From an uncultured Dorea sp. (lineage in GTDB: Bacteria > Bacillota > Clostridia > Lachnospirales > Lachnospiraceae), in contig CAJTVU010000002.1 in NCBI GenBank assembly GCA_910580235.1, forward strand, positions 395,004 to 459,003: a DNA stretch of 64,000 nucleotides. Direction: 5' to 3'. A program made the translations under genes and the position numbers. This document shows positions 33,877-43,277 of the stretch, piece after piece. Every line of letters starts with the position of its first letter. The stretch's first letter is position 1. The notes under the pieces are model-generated. The model was not told the DNA's origin. It did no database searches and saw only the letters and a list, made by a program, of their open reading frames with translations.

Positions 33877-34934
33877 TACAGCTTATGTTTCTTTCTGGCC
33901 GTTGCCATTAAAATGGCATTTTCAAGGGAATTCACAAGGCTCAGCTCATTCTGGACGCCCTGGCCCGCATGCCCGAACGCCGTCCCATGATCTACTGAAA
34001 CTCTGATAATCGGAAGTCCAAGGGTAATGTTCACTCCCGCGACCGCTCCCCATTTCTGTTCTTCTTTGTGATATACGAACCCGACTACTTTAAGCGGGAT
34101 ATGTCCCTGATCATGGTACATCACGACAACAATATCATACCATCCTCCTCTGGCTTTTGAAAAGACCGTATCCGGAGGGATCGGGCCATATACGTCGATC
34201 CCCTCTCCCTTTGCGATTTCAATAGCCGGCGCGATCTCTTCAATCTCCTCTCTTCCGAACATACCATCCTCTCCGGCATGTGGGTTAAGCCCCGCCACCG
34301 CCACCTTAGGGCTCTCGATCCCCAGATCTTTGCACGCTTCATACGCAAGCCGTATGCACTCCAGGACTCTATCTTTTTTCACTCTGTCGCAAGCCTCTTT
34401 CAAAGAAACATGCGTCGAGACATGGACGACCCTCAGATCTTCATGAGCCAACATCATAGCATATTTCTTCGTCTCGGTATATTCCGCATATATTTCCGTA
34501 TGTCCGGAAAAATGATGGCCCGCCATATTGATCGCTTCCTTATTCAAAGCATTGGTCACAGTCGCATCGATTTCGCCATTCATCGCAAGCTCTATTACTT
34601 TCACTACACATTGGAACGCCGCTTCTCCACACATTTCAGAGAGCTTCCCATACTGGAATTTTTCCATATCAACTAATTCCAGGTGATAAACATCCAGCGT
34701 TCCATATTCGAACTTCGCATCGCCAACTGCGGCTACTGGATTCACCTGAAGCTCACCTTTTTTCAGATACCCCGTCTCCTCCAAGATCCTGATAGAATCC
34801 CGAAACATTTTTTGATCCCCGACAACAAGCGGCTTACAACGCTCATAAATCGACGGGTCATGCAATGCCTTTACAGTAATTTCCGGGCCGCATCCGGCAG
34901 GATCGCCCATTGTGATTCCAATAATCGGTTTCAT
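33876..34934 (-). CDS. pdxA2: PdxA-family 4-phospho-tetronate dehydrogenase (PdxA2-like)
   Basis: 352 residues. Starts PIIGITMGDPAGCGPEITVK, with HFSGHTEIYAEYT, metal histidine HDQGHIPLK and DHGTAFGHAGQG near the end: the PdxA fold with its zinc histidines. PdxA2 acts in threonate/erythronate breakdown rather than vitamin B6 synthesis; the coupled kinase gene supports that. ATG at 34934 lies 7 nt after AGGAGG; the GTG at 34940 is too close to the SD. First gene of the operon. Confidence 0.9.
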   Translation of the reverse strand: MKPIIGITMGDPAGCGPEITVKALHDPSIYERCKPLVVGDQKMFRDSIRILEETGYLKKGELQVNPVAAVGDAKFEYGTLDVYHLELVDMEKFQYGKLSEMCGEAAFQCVVKVIELAMNGEIDATVTNALNKEAINMAGHHFSGHTEIYAEYTETKKYAMMLAHEDLRVVHVSTHVSLKEACDRVKKDRVLECIRLAYEACKDLGIESPKVAVAGLNPHAGEDGMFGREEIEEIAPAIEIAKGEGIDVYGPIPPDTVFSKARGGWYDIVVVMYHDQGHIPLKVVGFVYHKEEQKWGAVAGVNITLGLPIIRVSVDHGTAFGHAGQGVQNELSLVNSLENAILMATARKKHKL

Positions 34935-34995
34935 CTTCACTCCTCCTGACCTTACATTTTCTTTAATTTACGTTTATCTTTGAATCTGTAAGAGC

Positions 34996-35024
34996 ATTAT
35001 AAAACATTTAGTTTAATTTTGCAC
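34996..35024 (-). promoter_or_regulatory. probable promoter of the pdxA2 operon
   Basis: Minus strand TATAAT (34996-35001) with a weak -35 GTGCAA (35019-35024) at 17 bp, about 60 bp before the pdxA2 start. A weak -35 fits an activator-dependent promoter. Confidence 0.45.
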
Positions 35025-35102
35025 CATTTTTGAAATCATTTTTGTGTACAAATATGAAACATTTATGATTTTCCAGCAATCATATCACCTATTTCACAGC
35101 AA

Positions 35103-35139
35103 AGGAAGAGGGCCTGACTTCTCGTCAGACCCTCTTCCT
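35103..35139 (-). terminator. long hairpin at the 3' end of the GNAT gene
   Basis: Near-perfect 16-pair stem (AGGAAGAGGG and CTGAC arms with one mismatch) with a 5-nt loop. It includes the stop codon region of the GNAT gene and is followed on the minus strand by TTTGCTG, so termination is probable though the T run is short. Confidence 0.65.
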
Positions 35140-35583
35140 CATAGTCTTCTTACATTCTTCGTAGCCCAGCCCCTCATACATGGCGATCGCTCTTCCATTA
35201 TGAGACAGGACGTCCAGCTCCACATAATCCGATCCCCGCGCCTTCGCCCAGCGCTCTGCCTCCTCCATCAGAGATCTTCCTACGCCATTCCCCTGTGCAG
35301 ATGGGAGGACGGCAATGTCCATCACATACGTATATACATGCGGGACGAAACATCCGAAAGGCGGCGTCGCCTGTTGATGCACATATACAAAGCCTACAAT
35401 CTCCTCCTCTTCCGCCAGAAGGATATCCGCCTCCTCGCTTTCTATAGCCTTTTCCAGGAATCCCACGTCCTGTGCAGTCTCCTGGAAATATTCCGGCTGG
35501 AGCGCCGCCATCTCATGAAACAGGATATGGTACAGCGCTTTAATTTCTTCAATGTCTTCCCGTACTGCTCTTCTTAGCTTCAT
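35125..35583 (-). CDS. GNAT-family N-acetyltransferase
   Basis: 152 residues, single GNAT domain. The acetyl-CoA loop appears as VLPSAQGNGVGRSLMEEAE (Q/R-x-x-G-x-G pattern) and the substrate side as YEGLGYEECKK. Substrate unknown. Its start lies 35 bp inside the 3' end of the AI-2E transporter gene, so the two are translationally linked. Confidence 0.88.
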   Translation of the reverse strand: MKLRRAVREDIEEIKALYHILFHEMAALQPEYFQETAQDVGFLEKAIESEEADILLAEEEEIVGFVYVHQQATPPFGCFVPHVYTYVMDIAVLPSAQGNGVGRSLMEEAERWAKARGSDYVELDVLSHNGRAIAMYEGLGYEECKKTMRKRV

Positions 35584-36742
35584 CTTCTATCTGCTCTTCC
35601 TGATTTCTAAGGCTTAGTACGCCGTCTAAAAGAATCTTCACATCTGTCAATATATAATCAAACGCTCCCGCCTCATACAGATTTATCACGATCATGCCGA
35701 CAGGGACCGCAAGGATCATTCCAAACACGCTGCCAAGACGATACCCTGCGTACAGGAACACTAATGTAGGCAAAGGCTTCATTCCGATACTGTCCCCCAC
35801 GAACTTCGGCTGGATCAGCTGTCTCACCAGCTGAGACACCCCATACAGGATAAGAAGCCCTGCCATCATCCGGTAGTCCCCCACCATGAACTTATAGGCC
35901 GCCCACGGGATAAGCGCCGTCCCAGTCCCGAAAAACGGGAGGAAATCAAGAAATGCGATCAGAAATGCCAGCAGGAAATTAAAATTAATCCCTAAAATCA
36001 CAAACCCGACAAGAAGGATCACGAACACGACCCCCATAATCTTAAACTGCGCTTTGAAATATCCCCCTACCGCACACTTCAAGTTGCTCACGACCATGCT
36101 CATACGCTTCACGATAGGATCCGGCGCGACTCTCTTCGCCCACCGGATCACATCCTGACGCTCTGCAATAAAGAAATATGCTGAGATGAAAGTCACGATA
36201 AGCGCAATAAGGACAGATGGGATCCTCTTTGCAAAATTTCCCGCTGCCGTCACAGCAGGATCGCTAAGCCTCCCCATGATGTCCCCCATCATGATGTCCA
36301 GATTCCCCGCGAACATGAACCAGCCGTCCTGGATCCCCTTTGGGAGCATCTCAAAGAATCCCTGCATGTTCTCTCCGATCGTATCAAGCCCTTTTTCCAG
36401 ATCCTCATACATCGACGGCATATCCCGGACAAGGCTCGCGATCTCCTCCCAAAGCTGGCTTCCTATGAACCAGAAAAGGGAGATGACTCCTGCCAGCACT
36501 ACTATAATAATGAGGGCAGAGCCCAGCTTCTTTACGAGCTTTAATCTCCTCTCCAGCCATTCTACCACAGGAGATGTTATATAGGCGATAAACCAGCCGA
36601 CGACGAACGGCATGAAAAATACGAAAAGACGGATCCCTACATAGATGAAAAGCACTGTAGCCAGCAAGCTGAATATAAGGCTTACAAGCACTTTCCAATA
36701 TGGACGGCCATCCTGGGGCTTTTCCTTAAACTGACTCTCCAT
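35549..36742 (-). CDS. AI-2E family (PF01594) membrane transporter
   Basis: 397 residues with about 8 membrane helices. Shows FFMPFVVGWFIAYITSPVV near the start and FLPFFGTGTALIPWAAYKF, LVRQLIQPKFVGDSIGMKPL and later YAGYRLGSVFGMILAVPVG: classic AI-2E family segments. Members export AI-2, or act as Na+/H+ antiporters or other efflux systems. Only 3 bp separate it from engB. Confidence 0.88.
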   Translation of the reverse strand: MESQFKEKPQDGRPYWKVLVSLIFSLLATVLFIYVGIRLFVFFMPFVVGWFIAYITSPVVEWLERRLKLVKKLGSALIIIVVLAGVISLFWFIGSQLWEEIASLVRDMPSMYEDLEKGLDTIGENMQGFFEMLPKGIQDGWFMFAGNLDIMMGDIMGRLSDPAVTAAGNFAKRIPSVLIALIVTFISAYFFIAERQDVIRWAKRVAPDPIVKRMSMVVSNLKCAVGGYFKAQFKIMGVVFVILLVGFVILGINFNFLLAFLIAFLDFLPFFGTGTALIPWAAYKFMVGDYRMMAGLLILYGVSQLVRQLIQPKFVGDSIGMKPLPTLVFLYAGYRLGSVFGMILAVPVGMIVINLYEAGAFDYILTDVKILLDGVLSLRNQEEQIEDEAKKSSTGRH

Positions 36743-36745
36743 ATG

Positions 36746-37345
36746 CTACTCCACTTCTCTCTCCAGATATTCTCTCTCCACCAATTCCCAGATCTCATCC
36801 CTCCCCTGCTTCGTAAGAGAGGAGAAAGGGATGACCACAGCGCCGGAAGGAAGGCCAAGCCCCTGCCGCACTGCCTTTAGATGCTTCTGTACCTGGCTTC
36901 TTTTAATCTTGTCAAGCTTTGTCGCGATAATGATCGGCCTGTAGCCCTGGGACAAGGCCCACTCATACATCAGCTTGTCGTTGGCAGAGGGATCATGTCG
37001 GATATCGATCAGCAGGAACACCGCTCTTAACTGCTCAGAGCTGTGGAGATACCGCTCGATCAGCCGCCCCCACTCCCTCTTTTCCTTTTCCGACACCTTT
37101 GCATATCCGTAGCCTGGTAAGTCCACCAGATACAGTTCTTCATTGATATTGTAAAAGTTGATCGTCTGCGTCTTCCCTGGAGTCGACGATGTCTTCGCAT
37201 AAGACTTCCGGTTCATAAGCCCGTTGATCAGGGAAGACTTCCCTACATTGGATTTCCCTGCGAACGCGATCTCCGGCAGACTGTTCTTTGGCAATGTGCT
37301 TGTAATCCCGCACACTGTCTCCAGGTTCACATTTTTAATTACCAT
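36746..37345 (-). CDS. ysxC: ribosome-biogenesis GTPase EngB/YsxC
   Basis: 199 residues. G1 AGKSNVGKSSL, G2 region STPGKTQTINFY, G3 DLPGYGYAK, G4 TKLDK. Needed for late 50S assembly. ATG at 37345 follows AAGGTGGGG; a longer frame upstream overlaps lon and is not needed. Downstream of lon, as in many Firmicutes (lon-ysxC). Confidence 0.95.
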   Translation of the reverse strand: MVIKNVNLETVCGITSTLPKNSLPEIAFAGKSNVGKSSLINGLMNRKSYAKTSSTPGKTQTINFYNINEELYLVDLPGYGYAKVSEKEKREWGRLIERYLHSSEQLRAVFLLIDIRHDPSANDKLMYEWALSQGYRPIIIATKLDKIKRSQVQKHLKAVRQGLGLPSGAVVIPFSSLTKQGRDEIWELVEREYLEREVE

Positions 37346-37364
37346 AATCCCCACCTTGTATGTC

Positions 37365-39725
37365 TTATTTATTCTTGGACTTTGAGCTGCTCCCCTTCGC
37401 CACAAGAGCCGCTTTCAGCACCTCGTCCATATGAGAGGCGGACAGTATCTCCAACCCTTTTGTAATCTCTGAAGACAGCTCTTTCACCGCCGCCTCATTT
37501 TCCTTCGGAACGATCACAGTCCTGATCCCCGCATTCTTCGCTGCCAGCAGCTTTTCTTTCAGCCCGCCGATCGGGAGCACTCTTCCCCGAAGCGTAATCT
37601 CTCCGGTCATTGCAACGTCAGAGCGCACCTTCCGCCCCGTAACCGCGGAGATCATTGCTGTCGCCATTGTAATGCCGGCTGAAGGGCCGTCCTTCGGGAC
37701 AGCTCCTTCCGGTATATGGATATGGATATCATGTTTCTGGAAGAAATCCTGTTCAATCTTATATTTCCCACTCACAGAACGGATATAGCTGATCCCGGCT
37801 CTGGCCGACTCTTTCATGACGTCGCCCAGCTGCCCCGTCAGCAGGATCTCTCCCTCCCCCGGCATCACGCTGACTTCAATCTGAAGCGTATCTCCGCCAA
37901 CGCTTGTCCAGGCCAGCCCGCGCACGATCCCGACTTCACTGCTCTCATTGGCCGGCTGGTATACATAGAGTTCTCTTCCAAGATAGCGTTCTAAGTTCCC
38001 TTCCGTCACATGGATGGACTTCCTGTCCTTTTCCAGTATCTTACGCGCCGATTTCCGGCATATATCCCCGATCTTACGCTCCAGCTGCCTTACCCCGGCC
38101 TCTTTCGTGTAATTCCTGGCTATCTTCCACACCGCCTTCTTGCTGATCGTTATCTGGTCGTCCTTAAGCCCGTGCTTTTTGATCTGCTTCGGTATGAGAT
38201 GCTCCATCGCAATATGCATCTTCTCATTCTCTGTGTAGCTGTTGACCTCGATCACTTCCATCCGGTCTAAAAGCGGTTTCGGTATCGTCTGGAGCGTGTT
38301 CGCCGTAGTAATGAACAGTACATCGGACAGATCAAGCGGTACTTCCAGATAGTGGTCGCGGAATTTTACATTCTGCTCACTGTCCAGCACTTCCAGAAGG
38401 GCGGAAAATGTGTCTCCTTTATAGTCATTGCTCACCTTATCTATCTCGTCAAGAAGTATGAGCGGATTCCCGACGCCTGCATATTTCAGGGCGTTAGCGA
38501 TGCGCCCCGGCATTGCCCCGACATAAGTCTTTCTATGCCCGCGTATCTCTGCCTCGTCCCGCACGCCCCCCAGGGAGATGCGGACATATGGACGCTCCAG
38601 CGCTTCCGCAAGAGATCTTGCTATAGATGTCTTACCTGTTCCCGGAGGCCCCGCCAGACAGAGGATGGGCGCATCCCCTTTTTTCGTTAGTATACGCACC
38701 GCCAGATATTCCAGGATCCTCTCCTTCACTTTCTCAAGCCCATAATGATCCCTCTCCAGCACTTCCTCAGCATAGCGGATATCCTGGCGCTCCTCGCACA
38801 TCTTATCCCACGGCATCTCCAGCATCGTCTCTATATAAGTGCGTATGACCCCCATCTCTGCCGGGCTGCTCATCGTATTTTTAAACCGTTTGACTTCCTT
38901 TCGGATCCGGTCTTTTACTTCCTCAGAAGCCTCTAATCCTTCCACCGCCTGCTCAAATTCTTCCGCATCAGACTGCACATGATCCTCTCCCAGCTCTTCC
39001 CGGATCATCTTCATCTCTTCCCGAAGGATGTATTCTTTCTGGTTCTTGTCTACACGGGCTTTAAGCTTTTTCTGGATGTCCTCCTTAATGCCAATGATCT
39101 GGATCTCATTCACGACTTTAAAAGACACCGCTTCATATCTCCCCAGTACTTCCGGCTCTTCCAGGATCTTCTGCGCCTCGTGGCAGCTCATAGGCAGATT
39201 GGCGGCAATGATGTCCACCAGCTTCTGCAAAGAGCCTGTCTCCTCTATCTTTACGGCAAGCTCCTTCGAAAGCTTCGGATTCCTTGTCATATATTCTTTA
39301 AAAATGTCCTTAAGCCCTCGCTGCATGGCCGTGTTGCTAAGAGCGTTCCCAAATATCTCTTTGGTGTCCTCGCTCTCTTTATCCGGGATCACCCGAATGT
39401 CCGCGTGCAGGAAGGGCGTATCTTGAAGGTACTCTATCTCTGCCCTCTTCTCTCCAGTGACAAGGATCCTCCTGACATTTCCATGCACCTTTACGATCTG
39501 CTTTATCGACGCCACACACCCGATACGGTACACGTCGCCGATCCCCGGATCGTCCGTGTCCGCATCTTTCTGCGCCGTAAGGAATATCTTCTGCTCTTCC
39601 CGCATCGCCCGCTCTACCGCCTGCAGAGACTTCTCCCGGCTCACGTCAAAATGCACGACCTGCTCCGGCAGTACAGTCATCCCTCTAAGCGCCACCATAG
39701 GCAGGCTCATCATTTCATTTTCCAT
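37365..39725 (-). CDS. lon: ATP-dependent Lon protease
   Basis: 786 residues: N-terminal LAN substrate domain (LPMVALRGMTVLPEQVVHF), AAA+ core with CLAGPPGTGKTSIARSLAEA and LILLDEIDKV, and C-terminal serine protease with the catalytic DGPSAGIT (Ser-Lys dyad; lysine in LPIGGLKEKLLAAK). Degrades misfolded and regulatory proteins in the cytoplasm. Ends with a short Ser/Lys tail. No HrcA/CtsR-type CIRCE element was seen upstream; a tandem repeat lies there instead. Confidence 0.97.
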   Translation of the reverse strand: MENEMMSLPMVALRGMTVLPEQVVHFDVSREKSLQAVERAMREEQKIFLTAQKDADTDDPGIGDVYRIGCVASIKQIVKVHGNVRRILVTGEKRAEIEYLQDTPFLHADIRVIPDKESEDTKEIFGNALSNTAMQRGLKDIFKEYMTRNPKLSKELAVKIEETGSLQKLVDIIAANLPMSCHEAQKILEEPEVLGRYEAVSFKVVNEIQIIGIKEDIQKKLKARVDKNQKEYILREEMKMIREELGEDHVQSDAEEFEQAVEGLEASEEVKDRIRKEVKRFKNTMSSPAEMGVIRTYIETMLEMPWDKMCEERQDIRYAEEVLERDHYGLEKVKERILEYLAVRILTKKGDAPILCLAGPPGTGKTSIARSLAEALERPYVRISLGGVRDEAEIRGHRKTYVGAMPGRIANALKYAGVGNPLILLDEIDKVSNDYKGDTFSALLEVLDSEQNVKFRDHYLEVPLDLSDVLFITTANTLQTIPKPLLDRMEVIEVNSYTENEKMHIAMEHLIPKQIKKHGLKDDQITISKKAVWKIARNYTKEAGVRQLERKIGDICRKSARKILEKDRKSIHVTEGNLERYLGRELYVYQPANESSEVGIVRGLAWTSVGGDTLQIEVSVMPGEGEILLTGQLGDVMKESARAGISYIRSVSGKYKIEQDFFQKHDIHIHIPEGAVPKDGPSAGITMATAMISAVTGRKVRSDVAMTGEITLRGRVLPIGGLKEKLLAAKNAGIRTVIVPKENEAAVKELSSEITKGLEILSASHMDEVLKAALVAKGSSSKSKNK

Positions 39726-39744
39726 ATATGCTCTCCTGTTTTCC

Positions 39745-39925
39745 GTTTAGGGACGGGGCAGCCTCGGCTTCGCCTACGTTGCCGCTTGCTTCCTACTGCG
39801 CTACGCTTGTGTTTAGGGACGGGGCAGCCTCGGCTTCGCCTACGTTGCCGCTCGTTCTCTACTGCGCTACGCTTGTGTTTAGGGACGGGGCAGCCTCGGC
39901 TTCGCCTACGTTGCCGCCGTCCCTA
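39745..39925. repeat. 2.7 copies of a 66-bp tandem repeat between lon and clpX
   Basis: Units begin at 39745, 39811 and 39877 with GTTTAGGGACGGGGCAGCCT; the period is exactly 66 bp. The last unit is cut short and ends in GCCGTCCCTAAA, the inverted complement of the unit start (TTTAGGGACGG), so the array as a whole is bracketed by an inverted repeat. Resembles a REP/MITE-like intergenic element. A related word TTTAGGGACAGGG is seen on the minus strand at the end of uvrB fragment copy 2 (about 12074-12086). Confidence 0.85.
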
Positions 39926-39967
39926 AAAGACGGGCGCAATTTGCCCTTGCACCCGCCTCATGAAAAA

Positions 39968-41230
39968 TTATGCACTTTCTGTTTCAACGGATGTGCGCTC
40001 ACATTCCGGCCCTTGTTTGCCCCTTACTGTCTCTGCCGTAATACGGCATGTTTTTAATGTATCGTCCGACGGCGCATGGTACATGATGTCCATCATCACG
40101 CTCTCCATAATCGCCCGAAGCCCTCTGGCGCCTGTCTTCCTCTTCAGGGAGATGTCCGCCACCTCACTAAGCGCCTCCTTGTCGAATATAAGCTCTACCC
40201 CGTCCAGCTCCAACATCTTCTCGTACTGCTTCACAATCGCATTCTTAGGCTCTGTGAGGATGCGTAACAGCGCATTCTTATCCAACATCTCAAGCGCCAC
40301 GGTGACAGGGACGCGCCCTACCAGCTCCGGGATCAGCCCAAACTTCACCAGATCTTGCGGCAGCACTTGTCTTAACAATTTATCCACGTCATTCTCGTGC
40401 TTTCCCGCGATCTCGGCGTTAAATCCGATGGACTTCCGATCGATCCGCTTTTCAATGATCTTGTCGATCCCTTCAAATGCTCCTCCGCAGATGAAGAGGA
40501 TATTCGTCGTATCTATCTGCAGCAGCTCCTGATGGGGATGCTTCCTGCCTCCCTGGGGCGGGACATTCGCCACAGTCCCTTCTACGATCTTGAGAAGAGC
40601 CTGCTGCACGCCTTCCCCTGACACATCCCGCGTGATAGACGGATTTTCCGATTTCCTTGTAATCTTGTCGATCTCATCAATATAAATGATACCATATTCT
40701 GCACGCTCAATATCTCCGTCTGCCGCTTGTATGATCTTCAGAAGGATGTTCTCTACATCCTCCCCCACATATCCGGCTTCAGTAAGGGCAGTCGCATCCG
40801 CTATCGCAAAAGGTACGTTCAATATCTTCGCCAGCGATTGTGCCAGAAGCGTCTTTCCGCATCCGGTCGGGCCGAGCATCAGAATGTTGCTCTTATGAAG
40901 CTCCACATCTAAATCTCTCTGTGCCATAATCCGCTTATAATGATTGTAGACTGCGACCGAAAGCACCTTCTTAGCGTCCTCCTGGCCGATGACATACTGG
41001 TCAAGGAACTCCTTGATCTCTTCCGGCTTTAAAAGGTTGATGTCAGAGAATGGGCTCCACTCTCCATTCTCCTCATACGCCATCTCTTCCTCTATGATCT
41101 CCGCGCACACTTCCACGCATTCGTCACAAATGTAAGTGCCATTAGGCCCCGCGATCAATTTACGTACCTGCGCCTGCGTCTTATTACAAAAAGAACATCT
41201 CACATGGTCGTCGTCATATCTTCCTGCCAT
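39968..41230 (-). CDS. clpX: ATP-dependent Clp protease ATP-binding subunit ClpX
   Basis: 420 residues. N-terminal zinc domain with CSFCNKTQ and CDECVEVC, Walker A GPTGCGKTLLAQ, Walker B IIYIDEIDK, pore-loop YVGEDV, and the IGF-like loop IGFNAE (ClpP contact; the first residues match the family). Unfolds tagged substrates and feeds ClpP. Directly after clpP. Start ATG at 41230 with SD GAGGTGGAG. Confidence 0.97.
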   Translation of the reverse strand: MAGRYDDDHVRCSFCNKTQAQVRKLIAGPNGTYICDECVEVCAEIIEEEMAYEENGEWSPFSDINLLKPEEIKEFLDQYVIGQEDAKKVLSVAVYNHYKRIMAQRDLDVELHKSNILMLGPTGCGKTLLAQSLAKILNVPFAIADATALTEAGYVGEDVENILLKIIQAADGDIERAEYGIIYIDEIDKITRKSENPSITRDVSGEGVQQALLKIVEGTVANVPPQGGRKHPHQELLQIDTTNILFICGGAFEGIDKIIEKRIDRKSIGFNAEIAGKHENDVDKLLRQVLPQDLVKFGLIPELVGRVPVTVALEMLDKNALLRILTEPKNAIVKQYEKMLELDGVELIFDKEALSEVADISLKRKTGARGLRAIMESVMMDIMYHAPSDDTLKTCRITAETVRGKQGPECERTSVETESA

Positions 41231-41259
41231 CTCTCCACCTCTTCAAATATACCGCGCCT

Positions 41260-41841
41260 TTAACGCTTCGCGATAACCTCGTCAATCAGGCCATAGGCCT
41301 TCGCCTCTTCCGCCGACATAAAATTATCCCGCTCCGTGTCGATCCGGATGACATCCAGAGGCTGCCCGGTATTCTCGGACAGGATCTGGTTCAGCTTCTG
41401 GCGAGTCTGTAAGATATGCTCTGCAGCAATCTGGATCTCTGTGGCCTGGCCGCGCGCGCCGCCTGACGGCTGGTGGATCATAATCTCTGCATTTGGGAGC
41501 GCGAGCCTCTTGCCTTTCGTCCCCCCGGCAAGGAGGAAGGAGCCCATGCTCGCCGCCATGCCGATACAGATCGTCTCAATGTCGCATTTGATATACTGCA
41601 TCGTGTCATAGATCGCAAGCCCTGCAGTCACGGAGCCTCCCGGACTGTTGATGTACAGATGTATGTCCTTCTCCGGATCTTCCGCCTCCAAGAACAAGAG
41701 CTGTGCGACGACCACGCTTGCAGATACGTCCGTCACTTCTTCCCCTAAAAATATGATCCTGTCTTTCAAAAGCCTTGAATAAATGTCATAAGAGCGCTCT
41801 CCACGGCTCGTCTGCTCAATGACATAAGGTACTAAACTCAT
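41260..41841 (-). CDS. clpP: ATP-dependent Clp protease proteolytic subunit ClpP
   Basis: 193 residues. Catalytic serine in GMAASMGSFLLAGG, histidine in MIHQPSGGARGQA, and aspartate near RDNFMSAEEA. ATG at 41841 sits 7 nt after GGGGAG; an ATG at 41847 (two residues longer) is too close to the SD. Forms the barrel used with ClpX. Between tig and clpX, the common bacterial order. Confidence 0.97.
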   Translation of the reverse strand: MSLVPYVIEQTSRGERSYDIYSRLLKDRIIFLGEEVTDVSASVVVAQLLFLEAEDPEKDIHLYINSPGGSVTAGLAIYDTMQYIKCDIETICIGMAASMGSFLLAGGTKGKRLALPNAEIMIHQPSGGARGQATEIQIAAEHILQTRQKLNQILSENTGQPLDVIRIDTERDNFMSAEEAKAYGLIDEVIAKR

Positions 41842-41865
41842 GAACATTCTCCCCTTTTCCTATAA

Positions 41866-43152
41866 TTATCTCTCTACAGCGTTCTCTACAAGGAAAGTTA
41901 CGGCTTCCTGTACAGCCATGTCTTCCTTCATCTGCTTCTTCTCATTTTCGCCCATAAGCTCTTTAAGCTTATCCACTTCCATCTTATAGGCCTCCGCCAT
42001 CTTAGCCAGCTCTTCCTCTATCTTCTCATCTGAGATCTCGATGTTCTCTGCTTTTGCTACAGCCTCTAATACAAGACGCGTCCGGATCCTTCTCTCCGCC
42101 TGCGCGTGGAATTCTTCCAGCATCTTCTCCTCGCTCATCCCTGTAAACTGGAAATACTGCTCAAGGGAAAGGCCCTGTGACTGGATCCTGTTCGCAAAAT
42201 CATCCGCCATCTGGCGCGCCTGTGTCTCGATCATAGCCTCCGGGATCTCCATAGAAGCATTCTCCACAGCCTGCTCTACCGCCTGATCTTCCTGCTTTGT
42301 CTTTCCGTCCGCCGCTTTCTGTTCTCTTAGCTTCGCTTCCACATCAGCCTTATATTCCTCTAATGTATCGAATTCGGATACTTCCGCCGCGAACTCATCA
42401 TCAATCTCCGGCAGCTCTTTTGCCTTAATCTCATGGATCGTACATTTAAATACCGCATCTTTCCCCTTCAGGTCTTCTGCCTGATAATCTTCCGGGAACG
42501 TAACTTTTACTTCCACTTCCTGCTCCGGCTCGGCGCCGATGAGCTGCTCCTCAAATCCTGGAATGAACGAGCCGGATCCGATAACGAGCGGATAGTTCTC
42601 TCCTTTTCCACCCTCAAATGCAACGCCGTCTACAAACCCTTCAAAATCAAGGACTACTTCATCCTTATCCTGGACCGGACGCCCCTCTACCGCTACAGCC
42701 CTCGCATTCTTCTCCGCTTCTTTACGGATCCTGTCGTCTACCTCTTCCGGCTCTACATGATCGGACACTTTATCCACGGAAAGGCCTTTGTATTCCCCAA
42801 GAACGACTTCCGGCTTTGTAGCCACTTCAGCCGTAAAGATAAAAGGCTTGCCCTTTTCAATCTGTACGATATCGATCTTTGGCTGTGATACGATCTCAAG
42901 CCCACTCTCGTCATACGCGTCAGAATACGCCCCATGGATCAGCTCATTTGCCGCATCATCATAGAAAATCTCTGCGCCGTACATTTTCTCGATCATCTGG
43001 CGCGGGACTTTCCCTTTCCGGAACCCCGGAAGGCTGATCCTGTTCTTCTGTTTCATGTATGCGCTCTGGAGCGCTTTCTCCAACTTATCGGAAGATACTT
43101 CGATCGTCAGCTTTGCCATGTTTTTTTCTAATTTTTCCACCTGTAAACTCAT
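41866..43152 (-). CDS. tig: trigger factor, ribosome-bound chaperone and prolyl isomerase
   Basis: 428 residues: ribosome-binding domain with LPGFRKGKVPRQMI (the GFRxGKxP signature) near 40-55, FKBP-type isomerase domain about 160-245 (DEVVLDFEGFVDGVAFEGG), and a long helical chaperone domain to the end. SD AGGAGG precedes the ATG. Heads the tig-clpP-clpX group. Confidence 0.96.
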   Translation of the reverse strand: MSLQVEKLEKNMAKLTIEVSSDKLEKALQSAYMKQKNRISLPGFRKGKVPRQMIEKMYGAEIFYDDAANELIHGAYSDAYDESGLEIVSQPKIDIVQIEKGKPFIFTAEVATKPEVVLGEYKGLSVDKVSDHVEPEEVDDRIRKEAEKNARAVAVEGRPVQDKDEVVLDFEGFVDGVAFEGGKGENYPLVIGSGSFIPGFEEQLIGAEPEQEVEVKVTFPEDYQAEDLKGKDAVFKCTIHEIKAKELPEIDDEFAAEVSEFDTLEEYKADVEAKLREQKAADGKTKQEDQAVEQAVENASMEIPEAMIETQARQMADDFANRIQSQGLSLEQYFQFTGMSEEKMLEEFHAQAERRIRTRLVLEAVAKAENIEISDEKIEEELAKMAEAYKMEVDKLKELMGENEKKQMKEDMAVQEAVTFLVENAVER

Positions 43153-43277
43153 CTGATATTTTCCTCCTATTGCCCCAGAATGGGCATATTACATTCACTA
43201 GAGAAGTATAACACAAACTTTTTCAAATATCCAGCCCTACATTTCATACGGACAAAAGTATTTTCCCCAATATTTTC

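Noticed and set aside
39728..40057. Open frame made of repeated ASASPTLP units
   Set aside because: It simply translates the 66-bp tandem repeat, which lies between lon and clpX; no start signals.
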